From assembly GCA_900549645.1 (NCBI GenBank), contig URPD01000001.1, positions 1 to 64,000 of the forward strand: a DNA stretch of 64,000 nucleotides. The letters are read 5' to 3'. The DNA comes from an uncultured Eubacteriales bacterium. Its GTDB lineage: Bacteria > Bacillota > Clostridia > Oscillospirales > Oscillospiraceae. This document shows positions 8,781 through 17,414 of this stretch, piece after piece; the stretch's first letter is position 1, and the number at the start of each line of letters is the position of its first letter. The position numbers and the translations under genes were made by a program. Under the pieces are notes generated by a model, which was not told where the DNA came from, made no database searches, and worked only from the letters and a program-made list of their open reading frames with translations.

Positions 8781-9152
8781 TTATTTACTTTTATCGCGGG
8801 ATTTGAATATAACGGCCACCAGAAACCCGAAAAACACGGCAGCGCAGATACCGGCGGCAGCCGCGGTGAAGCCGCCAGTGAACACGCCGAGGAAGCCGTT
8901 TTCGGCCACAGCCCTTTTGACGCCCTGAGCCAGCGCGTTTCCGAAGCCGGTCAGCGGCACAGTCGCCCCTGCGCCCGCCCAGTCGGCGAGCGGCTGATAC
9001 AGGCCGAGCGCGCCGAGAATGACACCGGCGACGACGTAGCAGGTCAGAATTCTTGCCGGGGTCAGCTTCGTCCGGTCGATGAGTATCTGGCCTATCACGC
9101 AGAACAGCCCGCCAACCGCAAAAGCCTTTATATAAGTCAGTACGATCTCCAT
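8781..9152 (-). CDS. spoVAE: Stage V sporulation protein AE (SpoVAEb type)
   Basis: A 123-residue hydrophobic protein with about four membrane helices and the SpoVAE-typical start VLTYIKAFAVGGLFCVIGQ and PARILT...GLYQP...GFG. SpoVA proteins form the channel for uptake of Ca-dipicolinate into the forespore and its release at germination. It lies 12 bases downstream of spoVAD in the same orientation. Expression is presumably forespore-specific (sigmaG in known relatives); no sigmaG site was identified with confidence. Confidence 0.92.
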   Translation of the reverse strand: MEIVLTYIKAFAVGGLFCVIGQILIDRTKLTPARILTCYVVAGVILGALGLYQPLADWAGAGATVPLTGFGNALAQGVKRAVAENGFLGVFTGGFTAAAAGICAAVFFGFLVAVIFKSRDKSK

Positions 9153-9164
9153 ACTGTGCCTCCT

Positions 9165-10172
9165 TCAAACGGGATTTTCTATGGCGACGGCGTGGCATAT
9201 GCCGGGGATGCTGTCGCCCTGTTGGGCGCTGGTAGCGGACATGAGCGCACCCGTCGCGGCGAACAGCACACGGTTCCATATGCCCTTACGCATCGACGGC
9301 AGAATGTGCGCCGCGAGCACCGAAGCGCTGCATCCGCAGCCGGAGCCGCCCGCGTGCACGTCCTGCGCCTTGACGTCGTAAATCAGCATCCCGCAGTCGA
9401 GATACATCACACCCAACTCCACGCCGTCCTCGCGGAACAGCGCCTGAAGGATATCATGCCCCATCGCGCCGAGGTCGCCGGTGAATATCGCGTCGTAGTA
9501 AAACGGGTCGCGGCCGGTGTCCTGAAAATGCTGCTTGAGCGTGCTGTACGCCGCCGGAGCCATCGCGGCGCCCATGTTGTTGGCGTCGGTTATCCCGGCG
9601 TCGGTGATGGAGCCGACCGTGACATGCGTGACCTGCGGCCCCGCGGCATTATTGCCGAGAATCAGCGCACCGGAGCCTGTGACCGTCCACTGCGAGGTCG
9701 ACGTACGCTGGCCACCGTATTCCAGCGGCAGGCGAAACTGACGCTCCGCAGAGCAGAAGTGCGAGCCGGTCATCGCGCAGACGCGGTCGGCAAAGCCGCC
9801 GTCAAGCAGAAGCGACGCGAGCGACAGCGATTCAGCCATCGTGGAGCACGCGCCGTACAGCCCGAAGTACGGAACCTTGCTGTCCTTGAGCGCGAACGCG
9901 GAGCTGATGCACTGGTTCAGAAGATCACCGGCGCACACGAAGTCCAGCTCCGACGGGGCGATCTTTGCCTTGTCGCACACGGTAGTAAAGCAGCGGCGGA
10001 ACATGCTGCTCTCGGCCTTTTCCCATGAGCTTTCTCCAAAATACGAGTCGTCGGATATATAGTCAAATCCGGCCTTCAGGGGGCCTTCGCCCTCCTTTGC
10101 CCCGACTACGCTTGCCGACGCGATTATCGACGGCGGCGCGGAGAGCGTTATTGTGCTTCCGGTTTTCTTCAT
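9165..10172 (-). CDS. spoVAD: Stage V sporulation protein AD
   Basis: A 335-residue thiolase-fold protein of the SpoVAD family, which binds dipicolinic acid at the inner spore membrane in characterised species. Family blocks are visible: GYISDD-like YISDDSYFGESSWEKAESSM near residue 40, YGACSTMAESL, MTGSHFCSAERQFR and GGSGCGCSA. AAGGAG precedes the ATG. spoVAE follows, but no spoVAC lies upstream where it normally would; the upstream neighbour is the yolD-like gene. Confidence 0.95.
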   Translation of the reverse strand: MKKTGSTITLSAPPSIIASASVVGAKEGEGPLKAGFDYISDDSYFGESSWEKAESSMFRRCFTTVCDKAKIAPSELDFVCAGDLLNQCISSAFALKDSKVPYFGLYGACSTMAESLSLASLLLDGGFADRVCAMTGSHFCSAERQFRLPLEYGGQRTSTSQWTVTGSGALILGNNAAGPQVTHVTVGSITDAGITDANNMGAAMAPAAYSTLKQHFQDTGRDPFYYDAIFTGDLGAMGHDILQALFREDGVELGVMYLDCGMLIYDVKAQDVHAGGSGCGCSASVLAAHILPSMRKGIWNRVLFAATGALMSATSAQQGDSIPGICHAVAIENPV

Positions 10173-10224
10173 GCTAATCTCCTTAATTATGTTCTTGGAG
10201 TCAGTTTTCCCCGGAAATCACGGG

Positions 10225-10545
10225 CTATTCAGCATCTGCCTCAATAATATCGTCGAAATTTATGCGAAGCTCGCCCAGTATTATCAGACGGTTTATCATG
10301 TCAATCTCCTGCACGCGGCCTATCACCGTCTCGTACACGCGCCCGTTATGATATCGTATCGCGGCGCGGCTGCCCGGACGCAGTGCGCGGAGCCTTGCAT
10401 CCAGCTCCAGCGCCGCGTCCTCGCCGAGCGTGATGCGCGGCTCGCGCAATGCGTTCAGCTCGTCGATGACCTTGCCGTAGCCGCTGAGCGCCGAGAAGGG
10501 CATGAACTGCTTTGCTCGGTCGGCGCGGCTCATTTTGCTTCTCAT
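10225..10545 (-). CDS. YolD-like protein
   Basis: A 106-residue protein with the YolD-like start MSRADRAKQFMPFSALSGY, followed by a small beta domain (RAAIRYHNGRVYETVIGRV, RLIILGELRINFDDI). YolD-like proteins are commonly encoded beside Y-family polymerases and are predicted to be functional partners, by analogy with UmuD-UmuC. The ATG at 10545 overlaps the polymerase stop (ATGA) and has GGAGG 10 bases upstream, so longer in-frame starts inside the polymerase gene are rejected. Confidence 0.85.
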   Translation of the reverse strand: MRSKMSRADRAKQFMPFSALSGYGKVIDELNALREPRITLGEDAALELDARLRALRPGSRAAIRYHNGRVYETVIGRVQEIDMINRLIILGELRINFDDIIEADAE

Positions 10546-11798
10546 GCGCGGTGTCCTCCGATCTGACGACTGCGTTCGCGCGCCGTCGCGCCCTCCTGAA
10601 GATCCATGCAGCGGAGCAGGCTTCCGCTGCCGTATTTGCGCTTGATGCGGAGCATGGCGGTCTGAAGGCTGCGTTCCCGTTCCTGCTCCTCGTGGCTGCT
10701 GAAAATGTCGTACTGCTGCCCCTGCTCCTGATGCAGATTGGCGTAGCACACAGTCAGTTTCCTGATAGGCGCGGCGGGGTTCATAATGCGTTCGTATACG
10801 CTCTGTGCGCCGCGCACCAGATCGTTCACCGAACATGTCGCGGCGTCGAGCCGCAGGCTGCCGTGCACGGATTTTCTGCCCGACGACTGAGAATAGCCGA
10901 GAATGATGTTTATGCTGTCGGTCGTCTCGCCGCGGGAGAAAAGCTCAAAGGCAAGCGCCTCGGCCATCTCGCGCACAATAATGCGCCCCTCGTCAAGCCC
11001 GTAGTCGCGCGCGAGCACCTGACCACTGGAAATACTTTCGGATTTCGGCTTATAGGCCTTTATATCGGCTATGGTGACGCTCTCGCGCCCGTAGGCGTGA
11101 TCTATGAGCAGCTCCGCGTCAACGCCGAAGGTCTTGTACAGCACGTCCTCGCGGGCGTTGGCGACGTCCCTCATGGTCAGTATTCCGAGACTTGCGAGCC
11201 TTGCGGATGTGCCGCGGCTTACACGCCAGAAATCCGTTATCGGGCGGTGATCCCACAGCTTTTCGCGGTAGCTCGTCTCGTCAAGCTCGCCGATGAAATC
11301 CGGAGCATGTTTCGAGATGATGTCCAGCGCTATTTTCGCCAGATACAGATTACTGCCGATGCCGCAGGTAGCAACCAAGCCGGTCTCGGCCTTTATATCC
11401 CGCAGGAGCATTTTCACAAGCTCGCGCGGCGTTTTGCGCTGTACCGCTAGATACCGGCTGACGTCTATGAACACCTCGTCGATAGAATAGACATGTATGT
11501 CGTCGGGGGAGAAGTAGCGGAGATATATGGAGTAGATTCTGGCGGAATATTGGATATAAAGCGCCATGCGCGGCTGTGCCATGATGTATTCCAGCCGCGG
11601 CGGTATCTCAAACACGCGGCAGCGGTTCCTGACGCCGAGCGCTCTCAGCGCGGGACTCACCGCGAGACAGATCGTTTTCGCAGTGCGCGTCGGATCCGCG
11701 ACGACGAGCTTCGCCGTCATCGGGTCAAGCCCGCGTTCCACGCACTCGACCGAGGCAAAGAAGGATTTGAGGTCTATGCAAATATATACCTGCCGCAC
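10542..11798 (-). CDS. Y-family DNA polymerase (UmuC/DinB superfamily, YqjW-like)
   Basis: A 418-residue translesion polymerase. The first catalytic Asp is in CIDLKSFFASVE near residue 9, and the SIDEVFIDV palm motif carries the other acidic residues. A helix-hairpin-helix region (RGTSARLASLGI) and a C-terminal little-finger domain follow. The start codon is GTG at 11798 with a strong GGAGAGGAGG site. A yolD-like gene is translationally coupled downstream. Such pairs are often damage-inducible, but I see no GAAC-N4-GTTC-type LexA box at the promoter. Confidence 0.92.
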   Translation of the reverse strand: MRQVYICIDLKSFFASVECVERGLDPMTAKLVVADPTRTAKTICLAVSPALRALGVRNRCRVFEIPPRLEYIMAQPRMALYIQYSARIYSIYLRYFSPDDIHVYSIDEVFIDVSRYLAVQRKTPRELVKMLLRDIKAETGLVATCGIGSNLYLAKIALDIISKHAPDFIGELDETSYREKLWDHRPITDFWRVSRGTSARLASLGILTMRDVANAREDVLYKTFGVDAELLIDHAYGRESVTIADIKAYKPKSESISSGQVLARDYGLDEGRIIVREMAEALAFELFSRGETTDSINIILGYSQSSGRKSVHGSLRLDAATCSVNDLVRGAQSVYERIMNPAAPIRKLTVCYANLHQEQGQQYDIFSSHEEQERERSLQTAMLRIKRKYGSGSLLRCMDLQEGATARERSRQIGGHRA

Positions 11799-11841
11799 CG
11801 GTGTCCGCCTCCTCTCCTAAGCAGATATCTGTTTGTATTAT

Positions 11842-11870
11842 AATATCTTTTTAAGATAAAATCAAGAGTA
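11842..11870 (-). promoter_or_regulatory. SigmaA-type promoter of the Y-family polymerase gene
   Basis: On the minus strand TTGATT and TATAAT are separated by 17 bases, just upstream of the GTG start. The spacer contains an ATCTT/AAGAT inverted repeat. A CAGATATCTG palindrome lies between the -10 and the ribosome binding site and could be an operator. Coordinates are accurate to a few bases. Confidence 0.6.
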
Positions 11871-11894
11871 TTTTATCCATACCGGCGGGCGGTA

Positions 11895-11923
11895 TTGCTA
11901 TTTGGCCGGGACTGCGCTAGAAT
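11895..11923 (+). promoter_or_regulatory. Promoter of the AlkZ-like gene
   Basis: TTGCTA (11895-11900) and TAGAAT (11918-11923) have a 17-base spacer and lie 24 bases before the start at 11947. It is divergent from the polymerase promoter. Confidence 0.6.
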
Positions 11924-11946
11924 ATTCGGGAAAGGCGGGGGGAGAC

Positions 11947-12972
11947 ATGACACTTGAAGAGATAAAACTGCGTCGCTTGGCGGGGCAACATCTGGCGGAC
12001 AAGAGCGATGCGGCCACTGTTCTGCACGATCTCTGCGGCATACAGGCGCAGATGATGAGCTATGCGGAGCACTCTCTCGGCATACGCTGCATTGATGCGC
12101 CGGGGGATATAGACGGCTTCTCCGCAAAGAGCTGGACGCTCCGCGGAACTATGCATATCTTCGCGCTGGACGATCTGCCGCTTTTCCTGCACGACGGGCG
12201 TACGCATTATCTGCGCGAATGCGACATGTTCGGCGCGGACGGGAACATCAGCGCCAAGCGCAAGCAATATTTTGCCGACGCCATACTAAAGCTTATATCC
12301 GGCGGCGCGGACACGCGCGACGAACTGAAGGTACGCTGCTTTGAGCTTGGCATGACCGAGCAGGAGGCCGAGAGCGTATTCAATTTGTGGGGCGGCACTA
12401 TCCGCGCGCTCTGCGAGGCGGGGAAGATATGCGGGCGGGTTAGCCGCGAAAAAGCGTATAAGCTATGCCCGGAGTTTACTCCGATGGACGAAAACACCGC
12501 GTGGCTTGAGCTGACGCGACGGTATTTCACGCACTACGGCCCGGCGACGCTTCGGGACGCGGCCTATTTCTTCGGCGTGCCGCAGGCAAAAATAAAACAG
12601 TACCTCCCGCTGCTCGACATTAAAGCAGCCGAGTACGGCGGCAGGAGCTATTATTACATAGAGGACGGGAGCATAGAACCGCGTGAGATGCCGGAGTGCA
12701 TATTTCTCGGCGGATTTGACCAACTGATGCTCGGCTATGAAAAGCGTGAGAGTCTGTATCTGCCGCAGGAGCACCTGCGCGGCATATTCAGTCTGGCGGG
12801 CATGGTCAGCCCCGCGGTGCTACTGCGCGGAACGGTATCCGGCAAATGGGCTTACAAGGGAAAGACACTGACGGTCACGCAGTTCGGCGGGATATCGGAG
12901 CGTGATAAACGTGCAATATCCGCGCAAGCTGGTATACAATGGCCGGGTGTGAGTAAAATCGTGTTTATATGA
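11947..12972 (+). CDS. AlkZ-like winged-helix DNA glycosylase family protein
   Basis: A 341-residue member of the winged-helix DNA-binding/AlkZ (HTH_42) family. The N-terminal block GIQAQMMSYAEHSLGIR contains a Q-x-Q motif that corresponds, as I recall the family, to the QPhiQ catalytic motif of AlkZ glycosylases. SWTLRGTMHIFALDD and the later GGFDQLMLGYEKRE block are also typical. Characterised members excise bulky or crosslinked bases. The ATG at 11947 follows a G-rich ribosome binding site. Divergence from a translesion polymerase gene fits a DNA-damage theme (inference). Confidence 0.8.
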   Translation: MTLEEIKLRRLAGQHLADKSDAATVLHDLCGIQAQMMSYAEHSLGIRCIDAPGDIDGFSAKSWTLRGTMHIFALDDLPLFLHDGRTHYLRECDMFGADGNISAKRKQYFADAILKLISGGADTRDELKVRCFELGMTEQEAESVFNLWGGTIRALCEAGKICGRVSREKAYKLCPEFTPMDENTAWLELTRRYFTHYGPATLRDAAYFFGVPQAKIKQYLPLLDIKAAEYGGRSYYYIEDGSIEPREMPECIFLGGFDQLMLGYEKRESLYLPQEHLRGIFSLAGMVSPAVLLRGTVSGKWAYKGKTLTVTQFGGISERDKRAISAQAGIQWPGVSKIVFI

Positions 12973-13048
12973 TGTAAAAAAATATAGCCATATGGAATAT
13001 ACCGTGATATAATGGCTATCAAATAGATAGAAATAGGGAGAAAAACAT

Positions 13049-13504
13049 ATGAAGTGTCCGTTTTGCGGTTATACAGAGAGCAAGGTCATTGATTCCCGCC
13101 CCGCGGAGGAGGGCGCGACTATACGCCGCCGCCGCGAGTGTCTGGCATGCCAAAAGCGCTTTACCACTTACGAGATAATAGAGCGTCTGCCGCTCGTCGT
13201 CGTCAAGCGCGACGGTAGCCGCCAGTCCTTCGATAAGGTGAAGCTGATAAACGGCATGGTGCGCGCCTGCGAGAAGCGCCCCGTGACGCTGTCACAGCTT
13301 GAGAGCATAGCGGACGATATTGAACAGGAGCTTCAGAGCGCGCTGGAGCGTGAGATAAGCACCGTCGATATCGGCGAGATGGTCATGGCGCGGCTCAAGA
13401 CCGTTGACGAGGTCGCGTATGTCCGCTTCGCGTCCGTGTACCGCAGCTTCAAGGACATCAACACCTTCATGGAGGAGCTGAGCAAGCTGCTCACTGATAA
13501 ATGA
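13049..13504 (+). CDS. nrdR: Transcriptional repressor NrdR
   Basis: A 151-residue regulator of ribonucleotide reductase genes. It has an N-terminal zinc ribbon with Cys3, Cys6, Cys31 and Cys34, followed by an ATP-cone domain ([17 protein letters not shown]). It senses ATP/dATP and binds NrdR boxes at nrd promoters in known species. AGGGAG precedes the ATG. The stop codon TGA directly abuts the reverse-strand stop of the next gene (TGATCA), so transcripts converge with no spacer. Confidence 0.97.
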   Translation: MKCPFCGYTESKVIDSRPAEEGATIRRRRECLACQKRFTTYEIIERLPLVVVKRDGSRQSFDKVKLINGMVRACEKRPVTLSQLESIADDIEQELQSALEREISTVDIGEMVMARLKTVDEVAYVRFASVYRSFKDINTFMEELSKLLTDK

Positions 13505-13885
13505 TCACATGATGCTGCCGAGGCTTATCTGCTCCATGGTAGCGATGCTGCTGAGATGATATAGAAGCTTCGAGTAAGCCTTGTCGATGCCGTCGTATTC
13601 GCCGCCGGAGAGGGATTGCAGGAGGTCGTAGAACGCGTCGGCTGTCGCGTCTATCTCGGAGTGGCGCACGAAGATATGCGTGTACTGCTCCGCGCCCAGC
13701 CATTTTTGCAGTGCCCTTTCGGCATATTCCTCAGCGCGTTCGCCGTTTCCGGCTGTCAGCGCCTCCTGTGAGGCGTACAGATCGTCGCTGATATCGCGCG
13801 CAAGCTTCCCGACGTAGAAGATGTTGTATATCGCGCCGCCGATGAGCGCCAGCAGGAGAAGCCCCGCCGCAAGTTCACGCTTCAT
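13505..13885 (-). CDS. DUF4363 family membrane-anchored protein
   Basis: A 126-residue protein with one N-terminal membrane helix and an extracytoplasmic helical domain (ALTAGNGERAEEYAERALQKW...), matching DUF4363. It is found next to YetF/DUF421 genes in Clostridia. I chose the ATG at 13885 because GGAG is only 1 base from the alternative ATG at 13891 but 7 bases from this one. It overlaps the yetF gene by 11 bases. Function unknown. Confidence 0.75.
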   Translation of the reverse strand: MKRELAAGLLLLALIGGAIYNIFYVGKLARDISDDLYASQEALTAGNGERAEEYAERALQKWLGAEQYTHIFVRHSEIDATADAFYDLLQSLSGGEYDGIDKAYSKLLYHLSSIATMEQISLGSIM

Positions 13886-14561
13886 TGCCATACTCCTTCG
13901 CGGCGTAGTAGATCTGGCCGCTCTTGTTGAGAGTCATCAGGAACACGTCCGACGGGCTGTGTGCGCCGCGCTCGTTCAGCTGCTTTGTCAGCCAGTTCAT
14001 GTCCCGGCCAAGGTGACGGAGATTCGTCTCCATGACGTGGCCGTCGTTGATGATTATTGCGGGGTACGCGTCGCGGGATGTCTCGATATTCAGCATGGCG
14101 GGCGTGACGGGGGACTCCGACGCGTAGAGTATTACGTTCAGCCGACCGTCGGTCTCAAGGATGCCGTATTCGATCTTGCTGATATCGAGAACGCCTTGAT
14201 TGCGCAGTTCCTGCATCAGCTCGTCGAGCGAGAAGCGGTTCTTACGCAGTTCGCGCTGTATTACCTTGCCGCGCAGAACAAGTACGCTCGGCCTGCCGAA
14301 AAACAGGCTCCGCAGACGGACGCTATTCAGCGTCGCGCCCGCGATCAGCACCTCACAGCAGAAGAGCGTCAGTATCGGCACAAGGCCGTTTATCAGCGGT
14401 ATGCCGATATCCTGAAGCGGATGCGCGGCAAGGTCGGCGATAAGCGCCGCCAGCACGAATTCTGACAGCTCCATTTCGCCGAGCTGCCTTTTCCCAAGCA
14501 GACGCATAGTTATAAGAAGAGCAAAATATATAACCAACGTGCGGACTAAAACTATTGCCAT
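13875..14561 (-). CDS. YetF/DUF421 family membrane protein
   Basis: A 228-residue protein with three N-terminal membrane helices and a cytoplasmic DUF421 domain (RGKVIQRELRKNRFSLDELMQELRNQGVLDISKIEYGILE...). YetF-type proteins are conserved in spore-formers. Some relatives are linked to spore germination or membrane quality control; the exact role is unclear. GAGGTG precedes the ATG. It is divergent from nagB. Confidence 0.85.
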   Translation of the reverse strand: MAIVLVRTLVIYFALLITMRLLGKRQLGEMELSEFVLAALIADLAAHPLQDIGIPLINGLVPILTLFCCEVLIAGATLNSVRLRSLFFGRPSVLVLRGKVIQRELRKNRFSLDELMQELRNQGVLDISKIEYGILETDGRLNVILYASESPVTPAMLNIETSRDAYPAIIINDGHVMETNLRHLGRDMNWLTKQLNERGAHSPSDVFLMTLNKSGQIYYAAKEYGNEA

Positions 14562-14633
14562 AAGTTTACACCTCGTGCAATAGCTTGCCCGTTTTTGCCG
14601 CGATGATTCAAAACGGCGGCAGGAGGGTATGAA

Positions 14634-15338
14634 ATGAAGATAATAACCGATTCAAAAGTTGCCGCCGACAGGCAGGCAGCCGAAGAGATCGCCGCGCTTA
14701 TCAAGGAGAAGCCGGACGCCGTTCTGGCGCTCGCGGCAGGGGAATCGCCTAAAGGCGTATATGCGGAGCTTCGCGCGATGTGCGGCAGGGGAGAGCTGAG
14801 CTTTGCCGGGGTGCGGATATTCGCGCTGACGGAATACGCCGATCTTCCGCTTGAGCATCCGCAGAACTGCCGGCATATGCTGGAAGAGAGCCTGATAAAG
14901 GGTATTGACATCAAACCCGAAAACTGCTATTTTCTTACAAGAGATAATTACGCGGAGTATGACGGTGAGATTTCCGCCTGCGGCGGGCTTGACCTCGCGG
15001 TTCTCGGTCTCGGCGAGAACGTACATATCGGCTTCAACGAACCGGCCACTCCGTTTTATAGCTTCACCCATATACAAAAGCTTACTGACCGCACGAAGCG
15101 AAGCAAGGCCGAGCGCTTCGGCGGCATCGAAAACGTGCCGGGCTACGGCATAACAATGGGTCTCAAGACGATAACCGAGGCCCGGAATATAATTCTGCTT
15201 GCATACGGCGAGGAGAAATCCGCCGCCGTTTATCAGATGGTGTACGGCAAGACTATGACATATCTGCCGGCATCATTTTTACAGATACCGCTGGAGGTCA
15301 CCGTGTATCTCGACACGGCGGCGGCCTCCAAGCTTTGA
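14634..15338 (+). CDS. nagB: Glucosamine-6-phosphate deaminase/isomerase
   Basis: A 234-residue NagB-family enzyme interconverting glucosamine-6-phosphate with fructose-6-phosphate and ammonia. Family motifs are ALAAGESPKGVYAEL (phosphate loop), LTEYADLP with the catalytic acid, GLGENVHIGFNEP and the C-terminal YLPASFLQIP. GGAGGG precedes the ATG. It heads a tight run with glmM and a hexapeptide acyltransferase. Here it might work in the biosynthetic direction as well as in breakdown (inference). Confidence 0.92.
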   Translation: MKIITDSKVAADRQAAEEIAALIKEKPDAVLALAAGESPKGVYAELRAMCGRGELSFAGVRIFALTEYADLPLEHPQNCRHMLEESLIKGIDIKPENCYFLTRDNYAEYDGEISACGGLDLAVLGLGENVHIGFNEPATPFYSFTHIQKLTDRTKRSKAERFGGIENVPGYGITMGLKTITEARNIILLAYGEEKSAAVYQMVYGKTMTYLPASFLQIPLEVTVYLDTAAASKL

Positions 15339-15354
15339 ACAATGGAGGAAAAAC

Positions 15355-16704
15355 ATGGGCAAATATTTCGGAACAGACGGCTTCCGCGGGGAAGCGAATA
15401 AAGACCTGACCGTCGAGCACGCGTTCAAGATAGGCCGCTATCTCGGCTGGTTCTACGGCAAGGATCACAAGGCAAAGGTCGTCATCGGCAAGGACACCCG
15501 CCGTTCGAGCTATATGTTTGAATCGGCGCTCTGCGCGGGTCTCACCGCATCCGGCGCGGACGCGTACCTGCTGCACGTAACGACTACGCCCAGCGTATCC
15601 TACGTCGCGCGCGCGGACGATTTCGACTGCGGCATTATGATATCCGCAAGCCATAACCCCTATCACGACAACGGCATCAAGCTCCTCAACGGCGAGGGCG
15701 AAAAGATGGACGACACCGTGCTTGACGGCATTGAGGCGTATCTGGACAGCAGCGAGGAGCTGCCGTACGCGACGCTGGACGCCATCGGCCGCACGGTCGA
15801 CTACGCCGCCGGCCGCAACCGCTACATCGGCTATCTCATCTCACTGGCGACGCGCTCCTATAAGGGCAAGAAGGTCGGCCTTGACTGCGCCAACGGCAGC
15901 ACATGGATGATGGCGAAGAGCGTTTTTGACGCACTGGGCGCCGATACCTTCGTTATAAACAATCATCCCGACGGGCTGAACATCAACGTCGACTGCGGCT
16001 CCACGCATATCGAGCATCTACAGAAATACGTTCTTGACAACGGCCTTGACGTTGGCTTCGCCTTTGACGGCGACGCGGATCGCTGCCTCGCGGTTGACGA
16101 AAAGGGCAACGTCGTCAACGGTGATCACATTCTCTACGTATGCGCAAAGTACATGCAGGAGCGCGGAATATTCGGAAACTCCAAGGTCGTTACGACCATC
16201 ATGTCGAATATGGGGCTTTACAAGGCGCTCGACGCGCTGGGCATCGGCTATGAAAAGACCGCCGTCGGCGACAAGTACGTTGCCGAGAACATGCGCCAGA
16301 ACGGGCACCTCATCGGCGGCGAGCAGTCCGGCCACATAATATTCGGCCGCCTTGCCAACACCGGCGACGGCATACTTACTGCCATCAAGGTCATGGAAGC
16401 CATGTGCGAGACGAAGCAGCCGCTTTCCGTACTCGCAAGCGGAATGAAGATGTACCCGCAGAAGCTCAAGAACGTCGTCGTGACTGACAAGGACGAAACG
16501 CTCAACTGCGAGGAGGTCAAGGCCGCCGTGGAGCAGGTCGAGGCGGAGCTTGGTGAGAACGGGCGCGTCGTCCTGCGCAAGAGCGGCACCGAGCCGCTGC
16601 TGCGCGTGATGGTGGAGGCCACGAGCGACGAGCTGTGCGAGGAGAAGGTCGATTATATAATCGACGCGATGCGTAAGTGCGGAAAGCTGATACGGGTGAA
16701 ATGA
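15355..16704 (+). CDS. glmM: Phosphoglucosamine mutase
   Basis: A 449-residue alpha-D-phosphohexomutase converting glucosamine-6-phosphate to glucosamine-1-phosphate for peptidoglycan precursors. It begins GKYFGTDGFRGEAN as in GlmM. The phosphoserine is Ser99 in ISASHNP, the metal loop is FDGDADRC, and the sugar/phosphate-binding segment RKSGTEPLLRVM is near the C-terminus. A GGAGG site is present, 17 bases after nagB. The acyltransferase gene starts 2 bases downstream. Confidence 0.95.
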   Translation: MGKYFGTDGFRGEANKDLTVEHAFKIGRYLGWFYGKDHKAKVVIGKDTRRSSYMFESALCAGLTASGADAYLLHVTTTPSVSYVARADDFDCGIMISASHNPYHDNGIKLLNGEGEKMDDTVLDGIEAYLDSSEELPYATLDAIGRTVDYAAGRNRYIGYLISLATRSYKGKKVGLDCANGSTWMMAKSVFDALGADTFVINNHPDGLNINVDCGSTHIEHLQKYVLDNGLDVGFAFDGDADRCLAVDEKGNVVNGDHILYVCAKYMQERGIFGNSKVVTTIMSNMGLYKALDALGIGYEKTAVGDKYVAENMRQNGHLIGGEQSGHIIFGRLANTGDGILTAIKVMEAMCETKQPLSVLASGMKMYPQKLKNVVVTDKDETLNCEEVKAAVEQVEAELGENGRVVLRKSGTEPLLRVMVEATSDELCEEKVDYIIDAMRKCGKLIRVK

Positions 16705-16705
16705 T

Positions 16706-17365
16706 ATGTACGAGATAAAGGAACTGCTTGACCTTGATAAAACCATCGCCGCGAAGCTGTTTGAGGGCAAAACCTATCCGTGGGAAGCGCTGGACGGCAT
16801 AAAGAGCTTCATTCTGGAGCTTGGCGCGACCCTGAGCGCGGACGAATATGACCATCCGGAAGACGGAGTCTGGATTGCGAAGGACGCGAAGATATTCCCC
16901 TCGGCATACATCGGCGCGCCCTGCATAATAGACCACGGCGCAGAGGTTCGTCACTGCGCGTTTATCCGCGGCAACGCCATAGTCGGCAAGAACGCCGTCG
17001 TCGGCAACTCTACGGAGCTGAAAAACGTCGTGCTGTTCGATAACGTGCAGGTTCCGCATTATAACTATGTCGGCGATTCAATCCTTGGCTACAAGGCGCA
17101 CATGGGCGCGGGTTCGATAACCAGCAATGTGAAGAGCGACAAGACGCTTGTGACCGTGCACATCCCCGACGCCCCCATTGAGACGGGGCGCAAGAAGTTC
17201 GGCGCGATACTCGGCGATAACGTTGAGGTAGGCTGCAACAGCGTCCTCAATCCGGGAACGGTCATTGGCCGCTGCTCGAATATATATCCGGTGTCCTGTG
17301 TCCGCGGCGTCGTCCCGGCGAACAGCATCTATAAAGCGAAAGACAATATAGTCGCTAAAAAGTAA
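16706..17365 (+). CDS. Left-handed beta-helix acyltransferase, GlmU C-terminal-domain-like
   Basis: A 219-residue hexapeptide-repeat protein. About 60 N-terminal residues are helical, then imperfect hexapeptide turns form a left-handed beta helix (YIGAPCIIDHGAEVRHCAFIRGNAIVGKNAVVG...). The segment NYVGDSILG...HMGAGSITSN resembles the acetyltransferase half of GlmU. No nucleotidyltransferase domain is present. In this operon the obvious reaction is acetylation of glucosamine-1-phosphate, leaving the uridylyl transfer to another enzyme (inference). A terminator follows directly. Confidence 0.8.
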   Translation: MYEIKELLDLDKTIAAKLFEGKTYPWEALDGIKSFILELGATLSADEYDHPEDGVWIAKDAKIFPSAYIGAPCIIDHGAEVRHCAFIRGNAIVGKNAVVGNSTELKNVVLFDNVQVPHYNYVGDSILGYKAHMGAGSITSNVKSDKTLVTVHIPDAPIETGRKKFGAILGDNVEVGCNSVLNPGTVIGRCSNIYPVSCVRGVVPANSIYKAKDNIVAKK

Positions 17366-17367
17366 AG

Positions 17368-17402
17368 AAAACAGCATGGAGAACGAAACTCCATGCTGTT
17401 TT
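17368..17402. terminator. Intrinsic terminator between convergent genes
   Basis: Perfect 14-bp stem (17368-17381 with 17389-17402), 7-base loop, A-tract and T-tract flanks. It serves the nagB operon and, in reverse, ybaK. Confidence 0.9.
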
Positions 17403-17414
17403 TATATATTTTTG

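Noticed and set aside
11820..11870. LexA/SOS box at the polymerase promoter
   Set aside because: The CAGATATCTG palindrome does not match GAAC-N4-GTTC.
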